From Leptobrachium leishanense (taxonomy: Eukaryota; Chordata; Amphibia; Anura; Megophryidae), in assembly GCA_009667805.1 (NCBI GenBank), contig CM019069.1, positions 99,421,204 to 99,485,203 of the forward strand: a DNA stretch of 64,000 nucleotides, in the 5' to 3' direction. A model generated the notes under the pieces. That model saw nothing but the letters and a program-made list of their open reading frames with translations, was not told where the DNA came from and did no database searches. Position numbers and translations under genes: made by a program. Positions 1 to 10,605 of the stretch are shown piece by piece (position 1 is the first letter of the stretch; each line of letters begins with the position of its first letter).

Positions 1-1640
1 GATGGGTGGCAGTGAAACTTCCTATAAATCAGTGAAACCTCCTATAAATCAGTGAGACCCTTTGATGGGTGGCAGTGAAACCTCCTATAAGTCAGTGAGA
101 CCCTTTGATGGGTGGCAGTGAAACCTCCTATAAATCAGTGAGACCCTTTGATGGGTGGCAGTGAAACCTCCTATAAATCAGTGAGACCCTTTGATGGGTG
201 GCAGTGAAACCTCCTATAAATCAGTGAGACCCTTTGATGGGTGGCAGTGAAACCTCCTATAAATCAGTGAGACCCTTTGATTGGTGGCAGTGAAACCTCT
301 TATAAATCAGTGAGACCCTTTGATGGGTGGCAGTGAAACCTCCTATAAATCAGTGAGACCCTTTGATGGGTGGCAGTGAAACCTCTCATAAATCAGTGAG
401 ACCCTTGATGGGTGGCAGTGAAACCTCTTATAAATCAGTGAGACCCTTTGATGGGTGGCAGTGAAACCTCCTATAAATCAGTGAGACCCTTTGATGGGTG
501 GCAGTGAAACCTCCTATAAATCAGTGAGACCCTTTGATGGGTGGCAGTGAAACCTCTTATAAATCAGTGAGACCCCTTGATGGGTGGCAGTGAAACCTCT
601 ATAAATCAGTGAGACCCTTTGATGGGTGGCAGTGAAACCTCCTATAAATCAGTGAGACCCTTTGATGGGTGGCAGTGAAACCTCCTATAAATCAGTGAGA
701 CCTTTGATGGGTGGCAGTGAAACCTCTTATAAATCAGTGAGACCCCTTGATGGGTGGCAGTGAAACCTCCTATAAATCAGTGAGACCCTTTGATGGGTGG
801 CAGTGAACCTCCTATAAATCAGTGAGACCTTTGATGGGTGGCAGTGAAACCTCCTATAAATCAGTGAGACCCTTTGATGGGTGGCAGTGAAACCTCCTAT
901 AAATCAGTGAGACCCTTTGATGGGTGGCAGTGAAACCTCCTATAAATCAGTGAAACCTCCTATAAATCAGTGAGACCCTTTGATGGGTGGCAGTGAATCC
1001 TCTTATAAATCAGTGAGACCCCTTGATGGGTGGCAGTGAAACCTCCTATAAATCAGTGACACCCTTTGATGGGTGGCAGTGAAACCTCTTATAAATCAGT
1101 GAGACCCCTTGATGGGTGGCAGTGAATTCCTCCTATAAATCAGTGAGACACTTTGATGGGTGGCAGTGAAACCTCCTTTAAATCAGTGAGACCCTTTGAT
1201 GGGTGGCAGTGAAACCTCCTATAAATCAGTGAGACCCTTTGATGGGTGGCAGTGAAACCTCTTATAAATCAGTGAGACCCCGTGATGGGTGGCAGTTAAA
1301 CCTCCTATAAATCAGTGAGACACTTTGATGGGTGGCAGTGAAACCTCCTATAAATCAGTGAGACCCTTTGATGGGTGGCAGTGAAACCTCCTATAAATCA
1401 GTGAGACCCTTTGATGGGTGGCAGTGTAACCTCCTATAAATCAGTGAGACCCTTTGATGGGTGGCAGTGAAACCTCCTATAAATCAGTGAGACCCTTTGA
1501 TGGGTGGCAGTGAAACCTCCTATAAATCAGTGAGACCCTTTGATGGGTGGCAGTGAAACCTCCTATAAATCAGTGAGACCCTTTGATGGGTGGCAGTGAA
1601 ATCTCTTATAAATCAGAGAGACCCCTTGATGGCTGGCAGC
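1..1640. repeat. 43-bp tandem array (about 38 units)
   Basis: The unit begins GATGGGTGGCAGTGAAACCT and ends AGTGAGACCCTTT, 43 bp. About 38 units follow head to tail with scattered substitutions and a few one-base or partial-unit indels. The reverse complement of the unit occurs once at about 31,970-32,005 in the leader of the hAT element downstream, so the array looks like an amplified piece of that leader rather than an unrelated satellite. No coding frame is maintained through it. Confidence 0.95.
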
Positions 1641-3075
1641 CAGTGAGAACACACGGATTATAACAATTCCCAAATATTTTGTAGATATTAGTGACCCCAA
1701 AAATACTGCATGGTACTGGCTGTGTGACAAGACACAGATCACCTCAATTCACAAATGTTTTAAAGAAATTAGTGAGTCCCAAAATACTGCGTGGTACTGG
1801 CTGTGTGACAAGACACAGAAGATCACCTCAATTCACAAATGTTTTAAAGAAATTAGTGAGCCCCAAAATACTGCGTGGTACTGGCTGTGTGACAAGACAC
1901 AGATCACCTCAATTCACAAATGTTTTAAAGAAATTAGTGAGCCCCAAAATACTGCGTGGTACTGGCTGTGGGACAAGACACAGATCACCTCAATTCACAA
2001 ATGTTTTGTAGAAATTAGGGAGCCCCAAAATACTGCGTGGTACTAGCTGTGTGACAAGACACAGATCACCTCAATTCACAAATGTTTTAAAGAAATTAGT
2101 GAGCCCCAAAATACTGCGTGGTACTGGCTGTGTGACTAATCATTTCTGCGCTGACCCAATTTGGGTGTGCCTTTCTTTGATGCGGCAATCTTACCCTTAC
2201 CCCCAAATTTCCCTGGTTATAGCGCTTTCAGTGAATCTGTTTTCTCACTGGTATATAGTATTTACATCAAATCTTCCCCCAGTCTTAAGTCACTCAAGAG
2301 CTCCTTACTAACATACCTCAATACAGAACGCACCTGTAAACATGTAACATAGTGACTATATTTCCTACATATTTATTTTCTGTTAATCTGTATAGTTGTG
2401 TTGTTTTTTTGTTTTTTTAATATCTTGCATTGTATTACTTTGTATTTCTGTATCTGTAACACTTCAATGTTCTTGAACCCAGGACATACTTGAAAACAAG
2501 AGAAATCTCAATGTATCCTTACTGGTAAAATCCTTTATAAATAAATAAATAAATAATATAAGACACAGATCACCTCAATTCACAAATGTTTTAAAGAAAT
2601 TAGTGAGCCCCAAAATACTGCGTGGTACTGGCTGTGTGACAAGACACAGATCACCTCAATTCACAAATGTTTTAAAGAAATTAGTGAGCCCCCCAAAATA
2701 CTGCGTGGTACTGGCTGTGTGACATGACACAGAAGATCACCTCAATGTTTTAAAGAAATTAGTGACCCCCAAAATACTGCGTGGAACTGGCTGTGTGACA
2801 AGACACATATCACCTCAATCACAAATGTTTTAAAGAAATTAGTGAGCCCCAAAATACTGCGTTGTACTGGCTGTGTGACAAGACACACATCACCTCAATT
2901 CACAAATGTTTTAAAGAAATTAGTGAGCCCCAAAAAATACTTGCTGGCTGTGTGACAAGACACAGAAGATCACCTCAATTCACAAATGTTTTAAAGAAAT
3001 TAGTGACCCCAAAAAAACTTGCTGGCACAGTGACAAGAAACACATATCAATTCCCTGATATTTTGTAGAAATGAG
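1641..3075. repeat. 81-bp tandem array in the hAT leader
   Basis: The unit is about 81 bp: AGTGAGCCCCAAAATACTGC, then GTGGTACTGGCTGTGTGACA, then CACCTCAATTCACAAATG and a TTTTAAAGAAATT end. About 12 units lie on either side of a LINE insertion at 2137-2559. The last units (2930-3075) degrade into the 70-bp type found at 31 kb (GTGACAAGAAACACATATCA). The array sits directly downstream of the TATA box at 3181-3189 on the minus strand. Short open frames across it come from the repeat and carry no domain. Confidence 0.92.
2137..2559 (+). mobile_element. LINE 3' end (Rex1/CR1-like) inserted in the array
   Basis: The 81-bp array is interrupted by sequence that encodes the tail of a non-LTR reverse transcriptase (IKSSPSLKSLKSSLLTYLN) and ends in an (ATAA)n tail, typical of Rex1/CR1-group LINEs that end in short repeats rather than poly(A). 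The same 3' region occurs in reverse at 11,597-15,590. Only the last 20-30 codons of the RT and the 3' UTR remain, so it is 5' truncated. The Rex1 versus CR1 assignment is a guess from the C-terminal motif. Confidence 0.75.
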
Positions 3076-3180
3076 ACCCCCCTAGACCCCCCAGTAGTGT
3101 GGCAGACCGGCAGTAACAACACGCAACAATCTCCTCTGAAATTTCCTCTGAAATGCGTGCAGAATCGGCGCGTGGAAACG

Positions 3181-3189
3181 TTATATAGT
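3181..3189 (-). promoter_or_regulatory. TATA box of the hAT element
   Basis: Read on the minus strand this is CACTATATAA. The same box with the same flanks (CAGCACACTATATAAG) occurs at 30,973-30,980 on the plus strand, just ahead of the transposase leader. Conservation of the box and its surroundings in both elements supports it as the element's promoter. Transcription itself is not shown. Confidence 0.55.
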
Positions 3190-3617
3190 GTGCTGCGGGA
3201 CTTAGCTCTGTGAGCCCATGATTGGGCAAAATTTGCCCAATCAGGACTCTGAGCGGTGATTGGCATACTGTTGAACCTGTCTTGCACCAGACCTGTGGTC
3301 AGGTGCAAGGCTGTAGCCAATTACGAACTTCAGGCCAGTGGGAAAATGCATTGTGGGCCATTGTGATGCATTGTGGACTCGAACATGCGCCGAACACCCG
3401 GAAATGTTCGGAGTTCGCGATCTACCCAAACAGGCTAAGTTCGGGCCGAACTCCGAACTGTCCGAACCTGAACCGCTCATCCCTATTAGAGGGCACTTTA
3501 AAATTCGAACTTTTGAGCCCCATAGACTTGCATTGAGTTTGAATCGTGTTCTCGTTCGAAATCAAACTTTTTCAAATCGAATGTGAGCCAAAAACGGGGG
3601 TGTTCCACCCATCACTA

Positions 3618-3690
3618 CTGTAGAGGTGCTGCCCGGCCGTGTGAGGATTCATATGCTGCATTAATTATATTATAGAAGTGCTGCCCGGGG
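3618..3690. repeat. fragment of the GCAGCATATGA repeat
   Basis: This is one and a half reverse-complement units (TGAGGATTCATATGCTGCAT and GTGCTGCCCGG) of the roughly 51-bp repeat arrayed at 14,215-14,515. It forms the flank into which the hAT element ending at 3617 was inserted. Confidence 0.7.
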
Positions 3691-3782
3691 AAGAAGAATA
3701 AAGCCGGCGGTGCGGGAGAGGATCCCGGGACCCCTGACATTAGACTTTCACTCAGCGGGGGTTTGGGGCGGAGGCTGCCGCT

Positions 3783-4625
3783 ATGCTCTGCACTAGAGCC
3801 GGGGGATCAACTGATAGTGGAGGAGGTGGAGGCCCCCCTGTCACACGTGTGGTACCACCGGGCTCGGGGGAAGATGAGCTTCCCGCCACTAAAGCGGACA
3901 TCCACAACTTGCTGGACGAAGCCAGGAGATCGTGGCACTCTGAATTCCAGTCCCTCGGTGCGGCAGTTACGGAGACTCAGGCCCAGGTGGACGGCATCCG
4001 GACCCGCACGCAAGCAGTGGAGGATATACAGGCCGCAAACTCCACTTCGATAAGCGCATTACAGACCCAGGTTAGCAGTCTCCACTCGGCTGTGGTGGCG
4101 TTGGACTCGAGACACAGGCGGCAGAATGTGAAGCTACTACGGTATATCACGAGATTCCTAGAGACTGTTCTCGGTCCATCTGAACAACTACAGGGCTCAG
4201 TTTCCATGGCCCTCCGTGTTCGGAAGGCTGCAACGGCCCCAGCGAAAGCACCACGCGACGTTATCATAGCCCTGCGAGAAATCACCCTACACTCTTCCTT
4301 GTTCCGGGCGGTGCGGAATGTACCTATGGTCCCCTTTGAAGGAGCTAACATTGCAATCTACCGAGACATCCCCTTTCTGGTGCTGGCTGCTCAGCGACAG
4401 TTTCGACCGGCTGCGGCCCTCCTTCGCGCTCAGGTCATTGGCTATAGATGGGGCCCTTCCAGCTCCCTTATAATCTCTCCACCAGATGAACGTGCTTTGG
4501 TGGCTACCTCGTTGGCTGAAGCCGAGGGACATCTTCAAGCATTGGGACTGCTCCCAGTTGCTTCGGGTCAACTTGCAGTGGCCCAGCCGGATGGCTCCCC
4601 TTTATCCCTGAGCGATCTGGACTGA
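3783..4625 (+). CDS. L1/Tx1-type LINE ORF1 protein, open but modified
   Basis: This open frame of 280 codons encodes an L1-type ORF1 protein, the RNA-binding nucleic-acid chaperone of L1 retrotransposition. From the N-terminus: a Gly/Pro-rich head; a coiled-coil stretch at about residues 40-115 with alternating S/T/L/Q/V heptads; a basic RRQN segment corresponding to the SRRNN start of the RRM; a shortened RRM; and a clear C-terminal domain with PRDVI near residue 160 and an FRPAAALLR-type helix followed by YRWG. The RRM is about 15 residues shorter than usual, suggesting an in-frame deletion. The downstream ORF2 is missing because gypsy copy A is inserted at 5165. It is one dead-end copy of a repeat, not a host gene. 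Confidence 0.8.
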   Translation: MLCTRAGGSTDSGGGGGPPVTRVVPPGSGEDELPATKADIHNLLDEARRSWHSEFQSLGAAVTETQAQVDGIRTRTQAVEDIQAANSTSISALQTQVSSLHSAVVALDSRHRRQNVKLLRYITRFLETVLGPSEQLQGSVSMALRVRKAATAPAKAPRDVIIALREITLHSSLFRAVRNVPMVPFEGANIAIYRDIPFLVLAAQRQFRPAAALLRAQVIGYRWGPSSSLIISPPDERALVATSLAEAEGHLQALGLLPVASGQLAVAQPDGSPLSLSDLD

Positions 4626-5164
4626 GTTGGAGTTTCTACATTGCCACAAACCGACATGCTGCCCCTGCCTTAACCCCTGAGAGACGTTTTTGTCCCCTCC
4701 CTGCGATGCCTCTCTTTGGAATTTTTGGTGTTACGTTCTGATGCTTGTTGTTATCACATGGGACATTTGTGTCACTCTCGTGGTGACTGTTCTTTCCTCC
4801 CCCCACCCCGTTTGCATTTCTTTCTTAGTCGGTGCTCGACCTCATGGAAATGGTGGACCCATTCCCCCTTCCACGTCCCTCTCACCCCTCCCCCTACTTT
4901 TTTTTTGGATGTTTCAGGGCGTGCCACCATGGCTTTGCTGGCCATGATTGGCCCTCAAACCCCTAGGCTATGTGACATTTACTCCATGGCCTCCTCAGAG
5001 AGTGCGCCAGGAGCGTCACGGCAAGGGCCGCTATGTTTTTTCCCACCTCCACCTTCCCCCTCTCTTCCCCCTTTTTTTTTTCTTCTTCCCCCCACTCTCT
5101 CTTTCCCCTGTTTGCCCTCCCCACCTAGGCCATCATCTTTTACAACGTGAATACCTTGCACCTT
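4626..5164 (+). other. L1 inter-ORF region, C/T-rich, truncated
   Basis: This is the sequence between ORF1 and the missing ORF2 of the L1 copy. It is strongly pyrimidine-rich with several T- and C-runs. Open frames in it are low-complexity (Pro/Phe on the plus strand, Gly/Lys on the minus strand) and are not genes. The gypsy LTR begins directly after it. Confidence 0.6.
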
Positions 5165-6102
5165 TGTAGCGCTGCTTTAAAGACTGTGTTCTGCTGCATT
5201 TAATTATTATGGCCACCAGAGGGAGACAGAGACATAATGGACTATGCTGGACAAACACTGAACTACATTTTCCATCATGCTTTGCGTAAGAACAGGAATG
5301 GGGTGGAGGAGAAAGCGGAAGGAGATCAGCAGCCTCGTGAAAAGCATGGTCAGAGTGAGCTGAGCGGTGAAAGGTGGAGGACGCACGTGAAGACTGTCGA
5401 GGATCGCGACCAGGCCGGAGTACAGGCACTGCCTCACTGGTGCTGGAGATCAGGACAGTGACCGGGCTGAGACCTACCTACGCAGCGCTGAGAGGTCTGG
5501 ATGATAATCTGGTTCCAGCTGGACCCCGAGTAAGGAGACCGCGCTGATTGATTGGGAGTGCAGGCGGTGGATCGTTGTTCCGGTTGCAGAGATCTGACAA
5601 GCAGGGAGTGGATCCAGTGGCACAGAGTCCAATACACCGCGGAGAAGATCCTTGATCGGGTGCTGGACAGCTTGCATATCGGATGGGTGAGAGGCCTCCC
5701 AGGCCACAGTTCCAAAATAAGAAACGCACGCTGCAGTATTGTTTATATCCACAGGGCCCCAACGTGACTAGTCGAAGATTGTTTTATTTCATTCACTGGC
5801 CAGTTGAATACAGTATCCGGGTACCCGAAACAATAGACATACACCTTTTTGAGTTATTATTCACAAAACTTACACTCCAGAACTGAGGGGATTAACCGTT
5901 ACTTTTGCCGCTGCGTGTTTTTCCCGCGTTACGAATCCTTGTCATTTAAATACCGTATATACATAATATTTGATGCTTTATTGGGATCAGTAAAGTATAT
6001 AAAATAAGAAAATCCACAACAGTGCTGGTGTATAGTTATTTCCTAGTGCGGTGAGACTAACCCGAGGTTTATTCAGCGGCTCCTCCGGGAGTGAGCGCTA
6101 CA
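5165..6102 (+). repeat. 5' LTR, gypsy copy A
   Basis: The 938-bp LTR is bounded by the short inverted repeat TGTAGCGCT...AGCGCTACA. It is closely matched by the LTR at 49,346-50,291 and by the truncated LTR at 42,746-43,556. Near its 3' end are TTTATTGGGATCAGTAAA and an AATAAG-type stretch that may serve 3' processing. The primer-binding site starts two bases after it. No matching 3' LTR of this copy is present, because the element is cut off near 10.6 kb. Confidence 0.9.
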
Positions 6103-6104
6103 CG

Positions 6105-6122
6105 TGGGGGCTCGTCCGGGAT
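6105..6122 (+). other. primer-binding site, tRNA-Pro type
   Basis: The 18 bases TGGGGGCTCGTCCGGGAT are the sequence known from gammaretroviruses as complementary to the 3' end of tRNA-Pro. They start two bases after the LTR end, the expected place for minus-strand priming. The same 18 bases follow the LTR of copy B, and copy C has a 2-bp insertion in them. Confidence 0.88.
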
Positions 6123-6159
6123 TCCAGTCTCTGTGGAAACCGCAATTAAAGGGTTAATT

Positions 6160-8110
6160 ATGGATCCAGACACTGCTGCCAAATGGTGTGAGGAGCAAAA
6201 TAGCCAGATAAAGTTAAGCATAGTCATGGACATTCCTGCAGACACTTGGGCCGAAGATCAGATTCGCCGGGCCGTGGCCGCGCTAACACCAGATCATCGG
6301 GGGTTAATTCTGGACATTAAAGCGAACCCAGATACTTCTCACACATATGTTATTTTTGAGTGGAGAAAGGGTGTTCCAGTGTGTTTTCAGGGCGCGAGCG
6401 TAAAGCTGACCGACGAGGTGGAAGTTCAACTGATTCAGCCAAGTGCGCCACGTGGCGATCCCGTGAATGTTCCCGCGCCCAGTCCGCTGGCCATGATCGG
6501 GCCTGAATTTATAGTGGCTATCGGAGATTTGCTGGCTAAATGTCAAAGAACAAGCCCTCCACACACTAACTTTGGTTATCGACGGTTGAGGAATTTTACA
6601 GGAAACGTACCAACTCCAGCAGGAGAAGAAACCTTCGAAGAATGGGTAGGACAGGCGATGCAGGCTCTGGATGAGTGGGACGTCCCTGAAGCGCAGAAGA
6701 AACAAAGGATTACTGAGAGCCTAAAGGGACCTGCGTCAGAGGCTGTCCGAAACCTGAAGTTGAGTAAACAAGACTGTACTGCTTTAGATTATCTAAATAT
6801 ATTACAGGAAGTCTTTGGGCGAACAGAAAAGGCTGCTGAGCTCATGTACCAGTACGAACACACCTACCAGCTAGGCTTGTGCACCGATTTTTTTTCGGTT
6901 CGATTCGGTTCGATTTTTCGGATTTTTAAACTTTTCGATTCGGCTCGTTTCGACCGATTTCTGTTTCGATTCGGTTCGGCTCGACTAGTTTTTCGTGTAC
7001 ATTTTTTTTTCGGAATATCAACCATTTTTCGTATTTTCGTGTCACTTAGCTCGTTTTTTGTATCGACTTTTCGTAATTTTGGAAATTTTCGTTTTTTCGG
7101 AACGTCTGTTCTCCTCGTTTCAAAGCAATAAATTTCGATTTGACACATTTCAAGTCCATTCGAAAATTCCGAAAATATTTCGTTTCGGCTCGGAAAACTT
7201 TTCGGATCTGCCATTTTCGGATCTAAAGATTTTCGGAAATTCGGCCGCATCCGAAAACACGAATCGGGAAATTTCGTGAAAATTCCGAAATTCTGAAACC
7301 CGAAACGCACATCCCTACTACCAGCAAAAAGGTGAGAAAATGACTGAATATATGAGGCGCCTAGATAAGATTCTGCACCAGATACTTCATAAGAAAGGGG
7401 CCGAACCGGCCACAATAGACAAAATCCGAATGCAGCAGATATTGAGGGGCGCTCACCCTCTAGATCCTGTGATGTTACAGCTGAAAACCAGAGAAGGTAA
7501 CCGAGAATTGAAATACCTGGAACTGATTCGAGCTGTTAGAGAGGAAGAGGCTCTGCTGGAAGAAAAATCCTTAAGGAGAGGAGAAAGAGCTTATGCACAA
7601 CCCGTGAGGCATAACGAATATTTGCAGACTGAAGATGATTTGTTAGATACCTATGGATCCGAAGTTGACAGACAAGAGCATCTGTTTGTTCCTATATCCA
7701 CAGAGAGTGCTGCAAAAGAGTCAACCATTCCGGCATATAGTGAGATACAAAAGACCGTTAAGAAGGTGCAAGAAGCTCAAGCTGAACTGGAACGGGCGCA
7801 CACGGACCTGTGCTGAGTACTTTTGAAGGTGGCAGAGACACAGACCGATATGCAGAAGTTCCTCACTGACATACGGACAACGGGAGTTGCTGTGGCGTCT
7901 GGCCAGGGTCCTTCAACCGAGTCACCATGAGCAAGTGCGCCTCCGTCTTCAAAGAAGAGATGTTTCAGTTGTGGGGAAATGGGTCATATCCGAGCACAGT
8001 GCAAAAACCAAAGGCCTGAAGGAAATAGAGTGGAAGAGTTCCTAAAGGCCTTGGAAGGGCTGCTATCTATCTGGCGGGAAACGCCAGAGGGCCCAAGTGA
8101 AGGAGCGAAC
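6160..8110 (+). pseudogene. gag: gypsy copy A gag, PNMA-like, interrupted
   Basis: This is the gag frame of a Ty3/gypsy element whose protein resembles vertebrate PNMA (paraneoplastic Ma antigen) proteins. The N-terminal domain has WCEEQN and a VMDIPADTW strand-turn region. The capsid-like domain starts near FGYRRLRNFTG, followed by EETFEEW, ESLKGPASEAV and LNILQEVFG. A coiled-coil stalk and a CCHC knuckle (CFSCGEMGHIRAQC, about 7,960-8,003) follow. A 446-bp MITE splits the capsid domain at 6872. Removing it with one 8-bp duplicate returns the same reading frame. A TGA at 7814-7816 replaces the CGA found in copy C, consistent with a CpG transition, and a second stop precedes the knuckle. Confidence 0.88.
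6872..7317. mobile_element. hAT-type MITE (446 bp) in gypsy A gag
   Basis: The element starts TAGGCTTGTGCACCGAT and ends CACATCCCTA, so its termini read TAGG(C/G)(T/A)TGTGC on both strands. It is flanked by a perfect 8-bp duplication, CTACCAGC, at 6864-6871 and 7318-7325, as expected for hAT transposition. The interior is rich in TTTCGG/CCGAAA words and non-coding. A 601-bp relative with its own 8-bp duplication lies at 36,120-36,720. Confidence 0.92.
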
Positions 8111-8124
8111 TAGGTGCCCAATGG

Positions 8125-9120
8125 TTGAAAACCGCTCCAAATTTCAAGCCAGAACCGAAAGGCCGAGAGGGCCCCGGATTCTTGCCAACTGCTGAGCCTA
8201 CCAGAACTGAAAGAGTTACTCCCTTAGTATCCGGTCCTATGTCATGTGAAAGCAATGCACACCCAAAACCTCCACGAGTTAAGAAGAAGGCTAGGGTACA
8301 GGGAACTGGGTCTATACCTCCTGCGGCTACGAACAAGTTTCCTGACCAGCTGATAGGTCCTTCTCCCATCGTTCCAATCCAAGTAGAGGGAGTCTACACT
8401 AAAGCTTTGCTAGACTCAGGTGCTCAAGTGACGTTGATCTATCGAGACTTCTACGAGAAGCACTTGAAACATATACCTCTAAAGAAATTAAAGGACCTTG
8501 AGATCTGGGGTATCGGAACTGAGAAGCTTCCCTATGATGGATATCTACAAGTGAAGTTAGAAGTTGGATCCGAAGTCATCGGACAGTCTGGAGGTTGTGA
8601 TGCATTGGCCATTGTGTGTCCTCGGCCTCCAGGGGCCAACAGAAGTTCTATGATAGTGGGGACGAATACTGATCTGGTGAGACGTCTTCTGACTCCCATA
8701 GTGATGGAAGAAGGTTCTACCAGAGGAGTACATCCGATGTTACGTCCGGTCTATCAACGAATGGTCGAAGAACAGAAGGCACCTGCCGAAGTGGGGTGTC
8801 TGTGGAGATTGGGAGGAACAGAGAAGGTTCTGCAATCAGGAGAAGTGGCTAGTTTCCGGGCTTCAGTCAAGTTGAACGGATCACAACCGGGTCCTTATGT
8901 GGTACTGGAAACTGATCTCAGTCATGGGAGTGAGGCCGGAGTAGAAGTAATCCCTGAGATAATCTCTACAAGAGCTTTGAAACGGACACGAGGAAGAGTT
9001 TCAGTTAGTGTGTGTAATGTGTCTGATTCTCCAGTGGTCCTGAAAGCACGAATGCCCATCGGACAAGTAGCTTCTGTTACACCTCTCTCCCCTACCAATT
9101 TAGGGGGGGGAAGTGAATAA
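8125..9120 (+). pseudogene. pol: gypsy copy A protease and linker
   Basis: This frame carries a retroviral-type aspartic protease: KALLDSGAQVTLIYRDF with the DSG active-site triad, then a flap-like region and an IVG-TN segment. The protease would process the Gag-Pol polyprotein in the particle. About 200 residues of linker follow, ahead of the RT. The active site is intact here, unlike copy C. The frame ends at a TAA after a run of nine G (around 9105-9112) where copy C has fewer G, so the break from protease to RT is probably a slippage frameshift. The frame overlaps the RT frame by 8 bases. Confidence 0.85.
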
Positions 9121-10605
9121 AGATATTCCAGCTGAACGGTTCTATCCTAAAGATGCTCCCATCTCGCCTGAATGGAAGAAACGACTTCAGTCCCAGATTC
9201 TAAAATGGAAGGACTTGTTTTCGAAAAATGAGTTCGACGTGGGATTAGCTAAGAGTACTGAACATCGCATTCGACTACAAGAGGATAAGCCGTTTCGAGA
9301 AAGGTCAAGACGAGTTCCGTTGGGAGACTTGGATGATCTACGAGAACAGCTAAATGAACTACAGAATGGTTCTATCCGTTTATGTATAGACTATCGCACG
9401 CTAAATCAGAGGACCATTCCGGATCAGTATGCCACTCCTCGGATAGAAGATGCCCTACAGTGTTTGTCTGGAACAGAATGGTTTAGTGTACTAGACCTGC
9501 GAAGTGGGTATCATCAGATACCAATGCATCCTGAGGACAAAGAGAAGACTGCGTACATCTGCCCACTGGGGTTCTTTGAGTTCAACAGAATGCCTCAAGG
9601 CCTGACGGGGGCTCCCGTCACGTTCCAACGGTTAATGGAGAAGACAGTCGGGGAGATGAACCTGATAGAAGTGTTGGTGTATCTAGATGATATTATTGTG
9701 TTCGGGAAGACTCTGGAAGAACATGAGCAGCGGTTGGAGAAGGTCTTGAAGCGGCTCCACGAAGAGGGGTTGAAACTGTCCCTGGAGAAGTGTCAATTTT
9801 GTCTACCTTCTGTTACGTACCTGGGACATGTTGTTTCGGCAGAAGGTGTTTCGGCAGATCCTCGAAAGTTGGAAGCCGTAGCTTCCTGTCCTAGGCCCCG
9901 AAATGTTACAGAACTTAAATCTTTCCTGGGGTTCTGCTCATATTACCGAAGATTCGTAGGAGGATTTGCTAAAATAGCTCAACCTTTGAATAAGCTCCTA
10001 CAGAAAGAAGAAGTGGTAGAAGGCTCAAAGGCCTCTGATCGAAGTTCGTTGGCTCAAGGGCCAAGGAAGGCTCGAGAATCCATCCAAGAAGAGTGGACTA
10101 ATCAATGTGAAAGTGCCTTCATGAAGTTGAAAGAGAGTCTGACTCAAGCTCCCGTCCTGGCTTACGCTGATCCTCATAAGCCGTACGAATTGCATGTGGA
10201 TGCCAGCAGAGAAGGTCTAGGGGGAGTCCTATATCAAGAATATGATGGATTGTTGAGGCCTGTAGCATATGTAAGCCGAAGCCTTACGCCTTCAGAGAAG
10301 AACTATCCTACCCACAAATTAGAGTTCCTAGCCTTGAAGTGGGCGGTAGCAGACAAGCTGAAAGATTATCTGTATGGGGCTGAATTTGTGATAAAGACTG
10401 ACAACAATCCTCTTACGTACGTCCTTACTACTGCGAAACTAGATGCAACGGGACATCAGTGGTTGGCCGCTCTGTCAGTGTTTCGGTTCAGCCTTGAGTA
10501 TCACCCTGGAGTGAATAATCGAGATGCAGATGCTTGGTCAAGAAGACCCTACACTACAGAATGGACTCAGCTGACTCCAGATGAGGTGCAAGCCTCTGGC
10601 TGTAT
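9113..10605 (+). pseudogene. pol: gypsy copy A reverse transcriptase and RNase H, truncated
   Basis: Ty3/gypsy reverse transcriptase followed by RNase H. Visible RT blocks are LCIDYRTLN, WFSVLDLRSGYHQI, FEFNRMPQGL and the catalytic YLDD at 9680-9691; LSLEKCQF, YLGHVVS and a FLGFCSYYRRF thumb/connection segment follow. RNase H begins at YELHVDAS and contains KLEFLALKWA and TDNNPL. Relative to copy C, 22 residues are missing between LNELQ and NGS at about 9365, removing the first RT block, so the enzyme would be inactive. The frame runs out of homology at about 10,600, where a 32-bp tandem array begins. Integrase is absent. Confidence 0.9.

Larger units (their letters stand above)
1..3617 (-). 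mobile_element. hAT transposon end, reverse orientation, cut by window edge
   Basis: The right edge ends in ATCACTA, the reverse of a TAGTGATGGGTGG-type hAT inverted repeat. Inside it, 3080-3480 matches in reverse the promoter-proximal part of the hAT element at 30.74 kb: the same CCAATCA/TTGCCCAATCA hairpin, the same TATA box and the same GTTCGG-rich subterminal sequence. Leftwards from the TATA box the element turns into an 81-bp and then a 43-bp tandem array that runs off the window. No transposase is visible in this part. The left end and its target duplication lie outside the window, so length and autonomy are unknown. Confidence 0.72.

Noticed and set aside
1..1640. CRISPR-like look of a regular 43-bp repeat
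   Set aside because: There are no unique spacers; units are contiguous, the flanks are a transposon, and the host is a vertebrate.
1691..2352. Open frames through the 81-bp array and LINE end as genes
   Set aside because: 81 is a multiple of three, so one frame stays open by repetition. There is no domain and the frame breaks at unit indels.
4716..5169. Pro/Phe-rich frames before the gypsy LTR
   Set aside because: They are C/T-rich L1 inter-ORF sequence with no motif and are broken by the LTR.
6105..6122. tRNA-Pro gene at the LTR edge
   Set aside because: Only the 18 bases matching the tRNA 3' end are present. It is a primer-binding site, not a tRNA.
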